Assembly (NCBI GenBank): GCA_028716975.1
Contig: JAQUOU010000024.1
Span: 1 to 64,000, forward strand
Source of the DNA: Methylobacter sp.
Lineage (GTDB): Bacteria > Pseudomonadota > Gammaproteobacteria > Methylococcales > Methylomonadaceae
Reading direction: 5' to 3'
DNA: 64,000 nucleotides
This document shows positions 56,144 through 64,000 of the stretch, one piece after another. Position 1 is the stretch's first letter; each line of letters starts with the position of its first letter. A program made the translations under genes and the position numbers. The notes under the pieces were generated by a model. The model was not told the origin of the DNA. It did no database searches and was given only the letters and a program-made list of their open reading frames with translations.

Positions 56144-57577
56144 CTAATGGCCTCCGTGTTGTTGGGGTGTTGCTTCGGATGTCGGCTCACTGGCGCCGGC
56201 GCCATGACCATCAAAACTGTCCAGGGCCGATTTGAGATTACTCTCGGCATCAATCAGGAAATTGGCGCGAGTAACCACTTTATCCCCTGTTTCCAGCCCC
56301 TCCACCACCTCACGGAAATCGTCAGTTTGCCGCCCCAGTTTTACAGTGCGTGGCTCGAATTGTCCCTCGCCCCGCTGTATCAGCACGATCTGTCGGACGC
56401 CGCTGTCAATAACCGCAGAATCGGGAACTGCCAGCACATCTTTATTTTCTTGCATGGCCAACGTCACGCTGCCATACAATCCCGGCTTCAGTAAGCCCTC
56501 AGCATTCGCCAGTTCGATGCGCACTTTGATAGTGCGGGTTTCCGTTGCCAGCGTTGGATAGATAAACCCGACCTTGCCGCTAAATAATCGCTCCGGGTAG
56601 GCGTTGATATGCACCTGCACGGCCTGGCCCTGGCGTACCCCGCCGATATCCTGCTCGAACACCTCAGCCAATAACCACACTGTGCTCAAATCGGCGATGC
56701 GAAACAGCAGTTCGCCAGGCATGAAACGCATGCCTTCCAGTGCCGGTTTTTCCAGCACTACCCCACTAACCGGCGCCAGCAACGGCAGGGTATCCAGCGG
56801 TTTTTCCAGGTTTTGTAAACGCTGCAACTGCGCCGTGGCAATATCCCAATAATGTAAACGCTGCAAGGCATTTTCCGCCAGACGATCGGCCGTATTACGC
56901 GCTTGAGCGCTGCTCAGTTGCAGCACTTGTTGTCCCTGGCGGGCGATTAGGTATTCCTGCTGAGCGGTCACCAGCTCCGGGCTGTAAATCTCCAGCAGCG
57001 GCTGACCGCGCTGGATGGCTTGCCCGGTAGCGTTGACATACAAACGCTGAACCCAGCCTTCGAACTTGGACGTTACAGCATGAACACGCCGTTCATCGAC
57101 TTGAATGCTGCCGAGTGCGCGAAGGCTGCGCATCAATGAGCGTTTTGCCACAGTTTCTGTCTTCACACCCAGTTTCTGGATTTTTTCCGGGCTGATCTGA
57201 ATCTGCCCGGAGGTCGCCAGTTCGCTTTCATAAACCGGCAGGTAATCCATGCCCATTTCATCCTTTTTGGGGAGGGGTGAAGTGTCCGCCGCCCCCATGG
57301 GATGCCGGTAATATAGGATTTTGCCTGATTTCTGCGATGACACAGTCGAAGTTGAATCGTCTCCGGGATAAACGGCCACAAAGTCCATACCCATCTCGTC
57401 CTTTGCGGGGGTAAGCGACGTGACTTTTGGATTCATCGGATGGCGGTAGTACAGCGCTTTTCTTTCGCTGGTTACTGCAGCATCCGGATTTGGCGGTAAT
57501 CCTTGATATTTTCCCACCCAGAATCCCAAGCCTACGCCCAGCATTAAAATTAAACCTGCCAGGAAGTATTTAGTCAT
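56144..57577 (-). CDS. cusB: Heavy-metal RND adaptor CusB, two metal-binding domains
   Basis: The 477-residue periplasmic adaptor has one N-terminal TM, then two YHPM-type heavy-metal binding domains (YYRHPMNPKVTSL..KDEMGMDFVAVY and YYRHPMGAADTSPLP..KKDEMGMDYLPVY) about 45 residues apart, then the coiled hairpin and barrel. Two tandem domains are unusual compared with the single one in most CusB-like proteins. Met residues bind Cu(I)/Ag(I). It ends in a His/Gln-rich tail (QQHGGH). It is followed by cusA, and its front overlaps the outer-membrane gene by 8 bases. Confidence 0.92.
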   Translation of the reverse strand: MTKYFLAGLILMLGVGLGFWVGKYQGLPPNPDAAVTSERKALYYRHPMNPKVTSLTPAKDEMGMDFVAVYPGDDSTSTVSSQKSGKILYYRHPMGAADTSPLPKKDEMGMDYLPVYESELATSGQIQISPEKIQKLGVKTETVAKRSLMRSLRALGSIQVDERRVHAVTSKFEGWVQRLYVNATGQAIQRGQPLLEIYSPELVTAQQEYLIARQGQQVLQLSSAQARNTADRLAENALQRLHYWDIATAQLQRLQNLEKPLDTLPLLAPVSGVVLEKPALEGMRFMPGELLFRIADLSTVWLLAEVFEQDIGGVRQGQAVQVHINAYPERLFSGKVGFIYPTLATETRTIKVRIELANAEGLLKPGLYGSVTLAMQENKDVLAVPDSAVIDSGVRQIVLIQRGEGQFEPRTVKLGRQTDDFREVVEGLETGDKVVTRANFLIDAESNLKSALDSFDGHGAGASEPTSEATPQQHGGH

Positions 57578-58945
57578 GGCTCAAATCCTCGCCAACTTCA
57601 GCGGATAACTCGGCCAGAATTTGCTGAGTGCCGGTCAACGCCTGCCAATATTGCGTTTGATATTGGAAAAAACTCAGTTGGGTGCGCAGGAGATCGGTAA
57701 AGTTGGCTTGGCTCACTTGATAGCCGGCCAGAAGAGAATTAACGGTTTGCTGAGCCTGTGGGATGATTTCATGCTCCAGCAACAACAATTTGTCTTTTGT
57801 CTGTTGATACTCGGCGGCTTTAGCTGCAATCGCGGCCTGGATTTTATGATGCTCGTCCTGTAAGGCATACTGCTCCTGCAAGAGTTCGCTTTGGCGCTGG
57901 TCAATCGCCTTGGCTTGCTTGCGGTTTGCATAAATCGGCACATTGATACTCAATTGCACACTGGCAAAATCGCTGCGCGATTGCCCTGACGGCGTATTTT
58001 GCCGGACATCATAAAATGCACCGACGGTAAAATCAGGGTAGAAGCCTTTTTGCGCCAGATCGACTCTGGCCAGAGCCGCGTCCAGCATCTTGCGGTGTTG
58101 AGCAAATAAAGGCCGGATTTTCAAGGCTTTGTCCTGCAATGCAGACTCGACAATGACCGGCAACTTGAACTCAGCTTCCACCGGAAGCTGTACCGGTGTT
58201 TCCGGCGTGCGATCTATCAAAGCATTGATGCGGGCATTCTGACTGTGGCGCATACTGACCAGGTCCAGTTTCTCTTCTTTAAGCTTGGACAGTTCGAGCT
58301 GAGCCAGCAATACCTCCTGCTGCGACCCTTTGCCCACTTTATATTTGGCCTGGGCGATGTCAATAAGTTGCTGGAAGAAGCGTTCAGCTTCATCCAAAGA
58401 TTCAAGGCACGGTTATAATAAAATAGGCCCCACCAGTTCTGTTTGACCTCACGTACCAGCCGCAGACGCGCTTCATCAACCGAGTCAGCAGCCGCCAATG
58501 CTTCCTGCCCGGCAATTTTTTCCCGCAAAGCCAGCTTGCCCGGAAAAGGAATCTCCTGGCTGAGGCCGACTTCCAGCATGGTAAAATCGTCCTGATGCAG
58601 GCTGAAATTATTGGTAGGCAAATAAAGGGTGCCGAATCTGAGCGTCGGGTCCGGCCACGTGCCTTCCTGGGAAGGCACGGCAGCCATTGCCTCTGCCCTA
58701 GCCTTGATTTCAGCCAAGCCGGGGTTGCCGGTGAGGGCGCGCTGAACCGCTTGGTCGAGAGTCAGGACAGAGTCATTTGTATTAATAACCGGGGTTTCAG
58801 CCAGCACCGTAGCCCAACCCATATGGACTATGCCGGTTGAAATATGCAAAACCGGGCCGGGTAAAAATGCCGCCAGCCAGAAAATCAGCATCGTCCCCGC
58901 CGGATGAGCACGACGCATGGGCCATGGATAGATAACAAAAAGCAT
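57570..58945 (-). pseudogene. TolC-type outer-membrane factor (CusC), frameshifted
   Basis: Two overlapping frames together form one outer-membrane efflux protein. The first (58945-58217) gives the signal and LTLDQAVQRALTGNPGLAEIKARAEAMA, and is correct to NRAL. The second (58397-57570) continues DEAERFFQQLIDIAQAKYKVGKGSQQEVLLAQLELSKL to the end. The frames meet at 58394-58405, where one G appears to be missing (TTGAATCTTTGG for TTGGAATCTTTGG). A true lesion or a base-calling error are both possible; the rest of the protein is sound. Confidence 0.85.
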
Positions 58946-59040
58946 TGAGTTTTCCTCTCACATTGAAACAGACAGGCTCCACAGGACAGGTCGTGAAACC
59001 GCAGTGCGCCCGAATAGGCGCGATTCGATTTAAAGAGGAA

Positions 59041-59469
59041 CTAATTCAGCAGGGTGCAGAACCGGTAGATGAGCAGAATCCGTCGACCGAGCGGCGGATC
59101 AGCTATACGCGGAATTTTTGGGGAAGAATAGCTTAGAAATAAATACCAAAATGTCCAAATGAGGCTCAGAACAACAACCGGCAAATCCGGTTTAGCCAGA
59201 CGATTAAAATCAGTGAGCGAATTAGCCTGAGAATCAACACAGGGCTTGAATGAACAATCCTGCAAAGCCCTGGACATATGTCCTTGGTGACTCGGATGCG
59301 AGGACGCGCCGATTTCCGGACATCCCGGCATGTGATCGGGCATTGTAATTAATGCTGAAGGCATCGAACAGGTTGCCGACATAGTCAAGGAAATCCAGCT
59401 CGCCAGTAACACGAACACTAACGCGTGAAGGTAAGGACGGTTTCTTCTGGAATGCAACGCTATTATCAC
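59041..59469 (-). CDS. Metal-site-rich membrane protein near cusCBA
   Basis: About 143 residues from GTG 59469 (start uncertain; the open frame reaches 59538). It has a hydrophobic segment (LHALVFVLLASWISLTMS), a Met/His/Cys-rich loop (CSMPSALITMPDHMPGCPEIGASSHPSHQGHM, CSFKPC) and a second TM (LVVLSLIWTFWYLFL region). The layout matches the small protein often encoded just before cus/czc operons (DUF2946-like); the loop would bind copper in the periplasm. Co-operonic with cusC, 95 bases away. Confidence 0.6.
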   Translation of the reverse strand: MIIALHSRRNRPYLHALVFVLLASWISLTMSATCSMPSALITMPDHMPGCPEIGASSHPSHQGHMSRALQDCSFKPCVDSQANSLTDFNRLAKPDLPVVVLSLIWTFWYLFLSYSSPKIPRIADPPLGRRILLIYRFCTLLN

Positions 59470-59595
59470 AATGGTGTTCTTAACGCAGTAATTTCCATAC
59501 AATCTAACACACGGGATAGGGCATGGCAAATAGGGCAATAATCGTAGCCAAGCCTCTATTGGAGCGCTGTCGGATTTTTCCGGGCAGGATAAAGT

Positions 59596-59973
59596 TCATG
59601 ACGCCTGTTCAATAATCTCTATCGCATTTCCGTCCGGATCCCGGAAAAATAAAGCTTTTCGGCCGGATATGCTCATCGTATAAACAATACCTTGTCTATC
59701 CAATATTTCCCTGACGTCTGCAAGATCCGGCACGTTCAAGGCGACATGACGATCTCGCCCGCCATGTTCCGGACGGCCGGTCACAGGATCGGGGTTTTTT
59801 AGTTCCATTAAATGAATTTGTTGGGCGCCCAACTGCAGCCATGCCCCTGGAAAACCAAAATCAGGCCGGTCAACTTGCTGCAAACCCAGAGTCTGACAGT
59901 AAAATGCCACCGACTTCTCGATATCGGCAACAATAAGGCTTACATGATTTAGGGAATAACTGATTTTTGACAT
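59596..59973 (-). CDS. VOC/glyoxalase-fold protein
   Basis: The 125-residue VOC protein starts at ATG 59973. NHVSLIVADIEKSVAFYCQTLGL and RDPDGNAIEIIEQ give the metal-binding His (NHV) and Glu (EIIE), and the second His is in DRHVALNV. It may be a lyase, dioxygenase or resistance-type protein; the substrate is unknown. It follows the SDR gene on the same strand after 164 bases. Confidence 0.85.
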   Translation of the reverse strand: MSKISYSLNHVSLIVADIEKSVAFYCQTLGLQQVDRPDFGFPGAWLQLGAQQIHLMELKNPDPVTGRPEHGGRDRHVALNVPDLADVREILDRQGIVYTMSISGRKALFFRDPDGNAIEIIEQAS

Positions 59974-60137
59974 TATCGGACTTGATACCCGTAGTGATTG
60001 ATAAAATTGTAGATTACCACATTTGCTAAACCCGACAGGGTAAATCCCGTGGGTATCATTGTTGACGCGCATCAATATCAATAAGTTTCAAAAAGCATTC
60101 CCATTTCATACTTTTTCTTGTAGCTTAACCTCAGAAG

Positions 60138-60908
60138 TTAGCGCAGGAATCTTCCTCCACTGATATCGATCAGAGCGCCACTGATATGCGACGACATGTC
60201 GCTAACCAGAAAATGTACTGCGCTCGCCACTTCTTCGGCATATGTATTACGTCCTAACGGCGTCTGTTTACGATAATTTTCCATCATTTCCGGAGTAGAA
60301 TGGATCTCATGATGCTGGGTTTCAACCGTGCCCGGCATGACAGAGTTTGTTCGTACTTGAGGAGCCAGTTCTTTGGCCAGGGTGTGGGTAAAAACCATCA
60401 GTCCGCCTTTAGCAGCCGCGTAAGCACCGCCCCCATTGGCGCCGCCGGTTTGTACGGAAAGCGAAAGAAGGTTGACAATGCGGCCGCTACCCGTAGCCCG
60501 AAGATGCGGAATCGCTCGTTTTGTCAGCAAAAAGGCGCTGGTCAAATTAATATCCAATGATTGGTGCCAATTTTCCAGCGTACACTCCTCAATCTTCGCG
60601 CGCTTAACCAGTCCTCCGCTGTTGTTGACCAGAATATCCAAGTGCCCTACTTCAGCAATAAGAGTATCAACCACCCGGTTGGCCTCGGCTTCTAAAGTAA
60701 GATCGGCAGGTAAAAGCATGGCCTTGATATGGTGAGTATCCAACTCATTAATAAGACTTTCGGCAGCAGTTTTACTGCTATGATAATGAATGCCAATAAA
60801 GGCGCCAGCCTGTCCCAGCGCCAATGCCACGGCTCGTCCAATTCCAACCCCTGCCCCGCTCACTAAGGCTACTTTGCCATCTAGTTTTAACGTTTGCTCT
60901 GGTATCAT
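60138..60908 (-). CDS. Short-chain dehydrogenase/reductase
   Basis: The 256-residue classical SDR has the NAD(P) motif SGAGVGIGRAVAL, the Asn-Asn-Ser-Gly turn (LVNNSGGLVKRA), and the active-site YAAAK (GGGAYAAAKGGL). A Ser is in LLSLS. It resembles 3-oxoacyl-ACP reductases and sugar dehydrogenases; the substrate cannot be named. No fatty-acid partner genes lie nearby. Confidence 0.88.
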   Translation of the reverse strand: MIPEQTLKLDGKVALVSGAGVGIGRAVALALGQAGAFIGIHYHSSKTAAESLINELDTHHIKAMLLPADLTLEAEANRVVDTLIAEVGHLDILVNNSGGLVKRAKIEECTLENWHQSLDINLTSAFLLTKRAIPHLRATGSGRIVNLLSLSVQTGGANGGGAYAAAKGGLMVFTHTLAKELAPQVRTNSVMPGTVETQHHEIHSTPEMMENYRKQTPLGRNTYAEEVASAVHFLVSDMSSHISGALIDISGGRFLR

Positions 60909-61298
60909 AATTTATACTCCTAAAATAATTGAGTTTATTTAGATGGTTTTACCCGGTAGTTATATTGGCTTTAAGATAAAACAGCTTATTTTAATAAACA
61001 TATCCATAGTTAAGCGTATGCCAAGATTACTTGGAAAATCAAGCAATTAACTTTAATGGAACCTCTAAAAATTATCCTTTCGTGCATCGACAAGCTCAGC
61101 ACGAAAGGATAAGTCACTGATTTTAATGAACCAGCGTTCGCACTGAGCTTCTCGAAGTCCAATTTTTAGAGGTTCCCTTAAGGTAATTACGCTTCACATA
61201 AACCGGTATTTTTATATGGCTCTATCAATTATGTTAAATAGTAGTCAGTAGTACGAATCAATATACTTACTTTATTCCACTAAATAAACCACCGAATC
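60909..61298. other. Intergenic region with MITE-like repeat
   Basis: The 390 bases between the SDR gene and prsK hold the MITE-like copy at 61057-61177. Downstream of it, 61200-61298 is AT-rich and probably contains the prsK promoter; I found no named operator. Confidence 0.5.
61057..61177. repeat. MITE-like repeat, copy D, perfect 16-bp ends
   Basis: The ends GGAACCTCTAAAAATT (61058-61073) and AATTTTTAGAGGTTCC (61161-61176) are an exact inverted repeat. TTAA is present at both flanks (61053-61056 and 61178-61181), consistent with a TTAA target duplication. The interior carries the CGACAAGCTCAGCACGAAAGG and CGCACTGAGCTTCTCGAAG modules. No coding content. It is the best-preserved copy in the window. 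Confidence 0.75.
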
Positions 61299-63368
61299 AT
61301 GGAAAATTTCAGCTTTTATAGTTATTTAACAGCGGCAATTGCTTATTTTCTTGTGCTGCCTGTAGCCTTAATGGGGATCAGGAAGAACTTCTTTGCAGTT
61401 CCTTTTATGATAGCAGCCGTTTTTTCTTTGCTTTGGGCCGGTTATACGGCTTTTTCCATACAAAGCAATGAATTATTCACTTCAGAAATCCTGCCTTACG
61501 AAACCCTACGTAATGCCTCCTGGTTCTTTTTGCTAAGTACATTAATGTCACGGCAACAATTCAACAGTAACTATGCTTTACTGGCTAAATCCGGACTGGC
61601 TCATGCATTAATAGCATTGAGCGGTTTTATTTTTGTATTGGAAGCCTTTGAAGGTTTTCGATATCAAATCCAACAATTCCTGAGTCAGGATATACGTCTT
61701 TTTGCTCATGTTGTTTTTGCGATCATTGGCCTGATGCTGGTCGAACAAATATATCGTAATGCCGTAGTTGAAGTGCGCTGGGCGATCAAGTTTCTATGCA
61801 TTGGCCTGGGCGCTTTATTTATTATTGATTTTATCGTTTACAGCAAATCCTTACTGTTTTCAAAACTGGACTCTTCGCTTTGGAATTCCCGAGGAATAAT
61901 CAATGCCTTAATAGCGCCTTTGATAGCCATTTCAATTCATCGCTTACAAACTGATACAACCCGGATTGCGATCTCAAGAAAAGTTGTATTTCATACCACT
62001 GTGCTGTTTGGCACGGGGCTTTATTTGATTTTAATGTCTCTGGCGGGTTTTTATATCCGGGATTACGGCGGTAATTGGGGAGAAATTGCTCAGATTATTT
62101 TTATTTTTTTAGCAATTCTGCTGCTGTTAATACTATTCGTTTCAGGAAAAGTCAGGGCATTAGCTAAAGTTTACTTCAACAAGCATTTTTTTCACTACCG
62201 TTATGATTACCGGGATGAGTGGATTAAACTGAGTAAAACAATTGCACAGCTAAATTCCATTAATGAATTGTCAGGCTTTATCATTAAAACCATGGCGGAT
62301 CTGGTAGATAGTTCAGGCGGTGGCCTATGGTTAAAAAATGAACAGGATGATTTTTATCTGGCCGAGGAAAAAACGCTGGGGTTTATGCCTCCAAAACTCC
62401 TAGCTTCAGACCAGTCATTAATACGATTTCTTAAAAATAAACAATGGGTTATAGATTTTTTTGAATTTTTTAATGACCCCGAAATTTATGATGAAGTGGA
62501 TTTAGCACAATGGTATGCCGAAGAAAACAATGTCTGGTTGATCATTCCACTATTTCGACAAACTGAATTGGAAGCATTTGTAGTATTGACTCAGGCTAAG
62601 GTTCCCAGGCGTCTCAATTGGGAGGACCACGATTTATTAAAAACCGTAGGCATGCAGTTAGCGAATGCATTGGCGCTCAGCCACGCCAGCGATGCGTTAT
62701 CCAGATCAAGGCAGTTTGAGGCTTATAACCGCCTTTCGGCTTTTCTCGTTCATGATCTGAAGAATCTGGTAGCCCAGATTTCACTCATAGTAAAAAATGC
62801 AGAAAAACATAAATATAATCCTGAGTTTATTGATGATTCCATAGCAACATTAGAAAATGTAGTCACTAAAATTGAATATCTCCTGAGTCAGTTAAAAAAA
62901 GGCACAGTAAAAACTGATAACAAAATAGTCATTAACCTTGCCGAAATCATAAGCGATATATATATACAGCAAGCGGGGAATAAGCCAACACTACAATTGC
63001 CTGAGTGCGCCGATAAAATTGAAGTATTTGGAGAAAAAGAGAAATTTACCGCTATTTTGGGGCATCTGGTACAAAATGCCCAAGATGCCACAGCTGACGA
63101 TGGCTTTGTCAAACTAGAATTGGGGAAAGATAATGATCAGGCCATTATTAAAATTATTGATAATGGTTGCGGCATGGACAGTAAATTTATTGCCGAACGC
63201 TTATTTAAACCGTTTGATACCACAAAAGGTAACGCAGGCATGGGAATTGGCGTGTATGAAGCACGTGATTATATATTAAAACATGCCGGTCAAATTGCTG
63301 TGGAAAGTATACCCGATGAGGGCACTACTTTTATTATCAGCTTACCTCTTGCGCAACAAGAAAGTTAA
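61299..63368 (+). CDS. prsK: PEP-CTERM system sensor kinase PrsK
   Basis: The 689-residue membrane histidine kinase has about eight N-terminal TMs (1-290), a GAF-like segment (about 320-460: ETVGMQ.. region with KLNSINELSGFIIKTMADLV) and a kinase core. The phospho-acceptor His is in FLVHDLKNLVAQ; the ATPase boxes are LVQNAQDAT, DNGCGMDSKF and LFKPFDTTKGNAGMGIGVYEA. These match PrsK (TIGR02916), which with the response regulator PrsR controls exopolysaccharide and exosortase genes. PrsR is not in the window; it could follow beyond 63977. No PEP-CTERM protein was recognised here. Confidence 0.9.
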   Translation: MENFSFYSYLTAAIAYFLVLPVALMGIRKNFFAVPFMIAAVFSLLWAGYTAFSIQSNELFTSEILPYETLRNASWFFLLSTLMSRQQFNSNYALLAKSGLAHALIALSGFIFVLEAFEGFRYQIQQFLSQDIRLFAHVVFAIIGLMLVEQIYRNAVVEVRWAIKFLCIGLGALFIIDFIVYSKSLLFSKLDSSLWNSRGIINALIAPLIAISIHRLQTDTTRIAISRKVVFHTTVLFGTGLYLILMSLAGFYIRDYGGNWGEIAQIIFIFLAILLLLILFVSGKVRALAKVYFNKHFFHYRYDYRDEWIKLSKTIAQLNSINELSGFIIKTMADLVDSSGGGLWLKNEQDDFYLAEEKTLGFMPPKLLASDQSLIRFLKNKQWVIDFFEFFNDPEIYDEVDLAQWYAEENNVWLIIPLFRQTELEAFVVLTQAKVPRRLNWEDHDLLKTVGMQLANALALSHASDALSRSRQFEAYNRLSAFLVHDLKNLVAQISLIVKNAEKHKYNPEFIDDSIATLENVVTKIEYLLSQLKKGTVKTDNKIVINLAEIISDIYIQQAGNKPTLQLPECADKIEVFGEKEKFTAILGHLVQNAQDATADDGFVKLELGKDNDQAIIKIIDNGCGMDSKFIAERLFKPFDTTKGNAGMGIGVYEARDYILKHAGQIAVESIPDEGTTFIISLPLAQQES

Positions 63369-63689
63369 TAGTTGCATTTATTTAGCCGCTTCAATGCTTC
63401 AACGTTATAATTTTTCTTAATTAAATCCATGTTATTCGCCTTCTCGTTCTTCTCTTATATTTCCCCTAAATTAAACGCTGGCGCCTCGTAAATAAGACTT
63501 TTAAAGACTATGTGTGATATCGTACAGACTATTTCAAATGTTGCCTTTATGCTACGATTTAAGTAATTTAAACAACAAATACACAAATTTGTGGTAAACT
63601 GTATTTTTTACAAGTGATGGCTTTTGTTTAAATTTAAGTACCTAAGAGAGGAAACATCTGAAACACAAACTTACCTTAAGGATTAATTC
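63369..63689. other. Gene-free stretch before coiled-coil gene
   Basis: The 321 bases are AT-rich. The last 100 bases probably contain the promoter of the coiled-coil gene. Nothing else is apparent. Confidence 0.4.
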
Positions 63690-63977
63690 ATGAAAACGAG
63701 AGACGCATATATAGAAAAAATGGCCGCTGAGCTGAATGAATGGAGTGCTCAGATTGATTTATTGGCTGCCAAGGCGAAGAACGTTAAAGCGGATGCCAAA
63801 TTGCAATATGCACAGGAACTCGAAGAGTTGCGTGTTAAGCAGCGAGAAGCTTCTGAAAAAATGAAGGAACTGGAAGAAGCCGGCGATGAAGCTTGGGAAG
63901 ATGTGAAAATGACAGCCGATAAGGTATGGAAAGATATTAAAACCGGAATAACCACTGCGTCAGCTAAATTTAAGTGA
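63690..63977 (+). CDS. Small coiled-coil protein
   Basis: The 95-residue protein is almost wholly predicted helix with heptad patterns (KMAAELNEWSAQIDLLAAKAKN, EELRVKQREASEKMKELEE) and charged residues. It is related in shape to the small coiled-coil proteins found in many gammaproteobacteria, including methanotrophs. The function is unknown. It lies at the end of the window and appears complete, starting at ATG 63690. Confidence 0.6.
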   Translation: MKTRDAYIEKMAAELNEWSAQIDLLAAKAKNVKADAKLQYAQELEELRVKQREASEKMKELEEAGDEAWEDVKMTADKVWKDIKTGITTASAKFK

Positions 63978-64000
63978 CCTTAAGGAAAAATATTAAAGTT

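Overview
The window looks like chromosomal DNA of a gammaproteobacterium of moderate GC with AT-rich islands. I think a methanotroph of the Methylococcales is the best guess. The guess rests on the PEP-CTERM/exosortase kinase PrsK, the bamE/fur, rnfH/ratA/smpB and miaB-ybeZ-ybeY-corC neighbourhoods, and the heavy load of short dispersed repeats. The genus is inference; no marker gene for methane oxidation is in the window. I saw no rRNA, tRNA, CRISPR array or intact prophage.

Region by region. 1-4600 is a damaged defence island: the right end of an IS21-like element has cut off the front of a type I restriction hsdR gene, followed at once by a helicase fused to a PD-(D/E)XK nuclease, then 1.2 kb of repeats and a shrunken IS3-family remnant. 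4694-11266 holds a LEA-like protein, queG, a CarS-like membrane protein, a pentapeptide-repeat protein, an OFA-type MFS transporter and a small secreted protein, separated by palindromic repeats. 11429-19917 is the most unusual part: a truncated polyketide-synthase-like ER-KR protein; a perfect CRP-type operator; a CHASE2 adenylate cyclase; a FecR-TPR-beta-barrel protein; a lipoprotein; and a 61-residue peptide whose C-terminal Cys-(13)-Cys motif is shared with the lipoprotein. 19918-23330 is a transposon graveyard (REPs plus a broken RAYT gene split by an IS256 element with a clean 9-bp target duplication, a decayed PIN toxin-antitoxin pair, and an IS1 element).

23453-28816 carries a Crp-like regulator, galE, and the corC-ybeY-phoH-miaB operon. 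29158-40561 holds csiV, a four-gene MdtABC-type efflux operon with its own outer-membrane factor, and a divergent tolC. 40572-50270 is conserved housekeeping: comEC, DUF2062, lolCD, fur/bamE, rnfH-ratA, a sodium-coupled transporter, smpB, an isochorismatase-like hydrolase and hopJ. 50580-59469 has an orphan MIO-type ammonia-lyase and a CusCBA copper/silver efflux locus with a frameshifted outer-membrane component. 59596-63977 has a VOC protein, an SDR enzyme, prsK and a coiled-coil protein.

Likely links: the adenylate cyclase at 13476 makes cAMP, the Crp-like protein at 23453 has the residues to bind it, and the operator at 13287-13308 lies upstream of the cyclase, so a feedback loop is plausible. 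The cyclase, FecR-barrel, lipoprotein and peptide genes run in one direction and may form a signalling or export locus around a small cysteine-paired peptide. The barrel end, lipoprotein and peptide are much more AT-rich than the TPR part before them, as if exchanged as a cassette.
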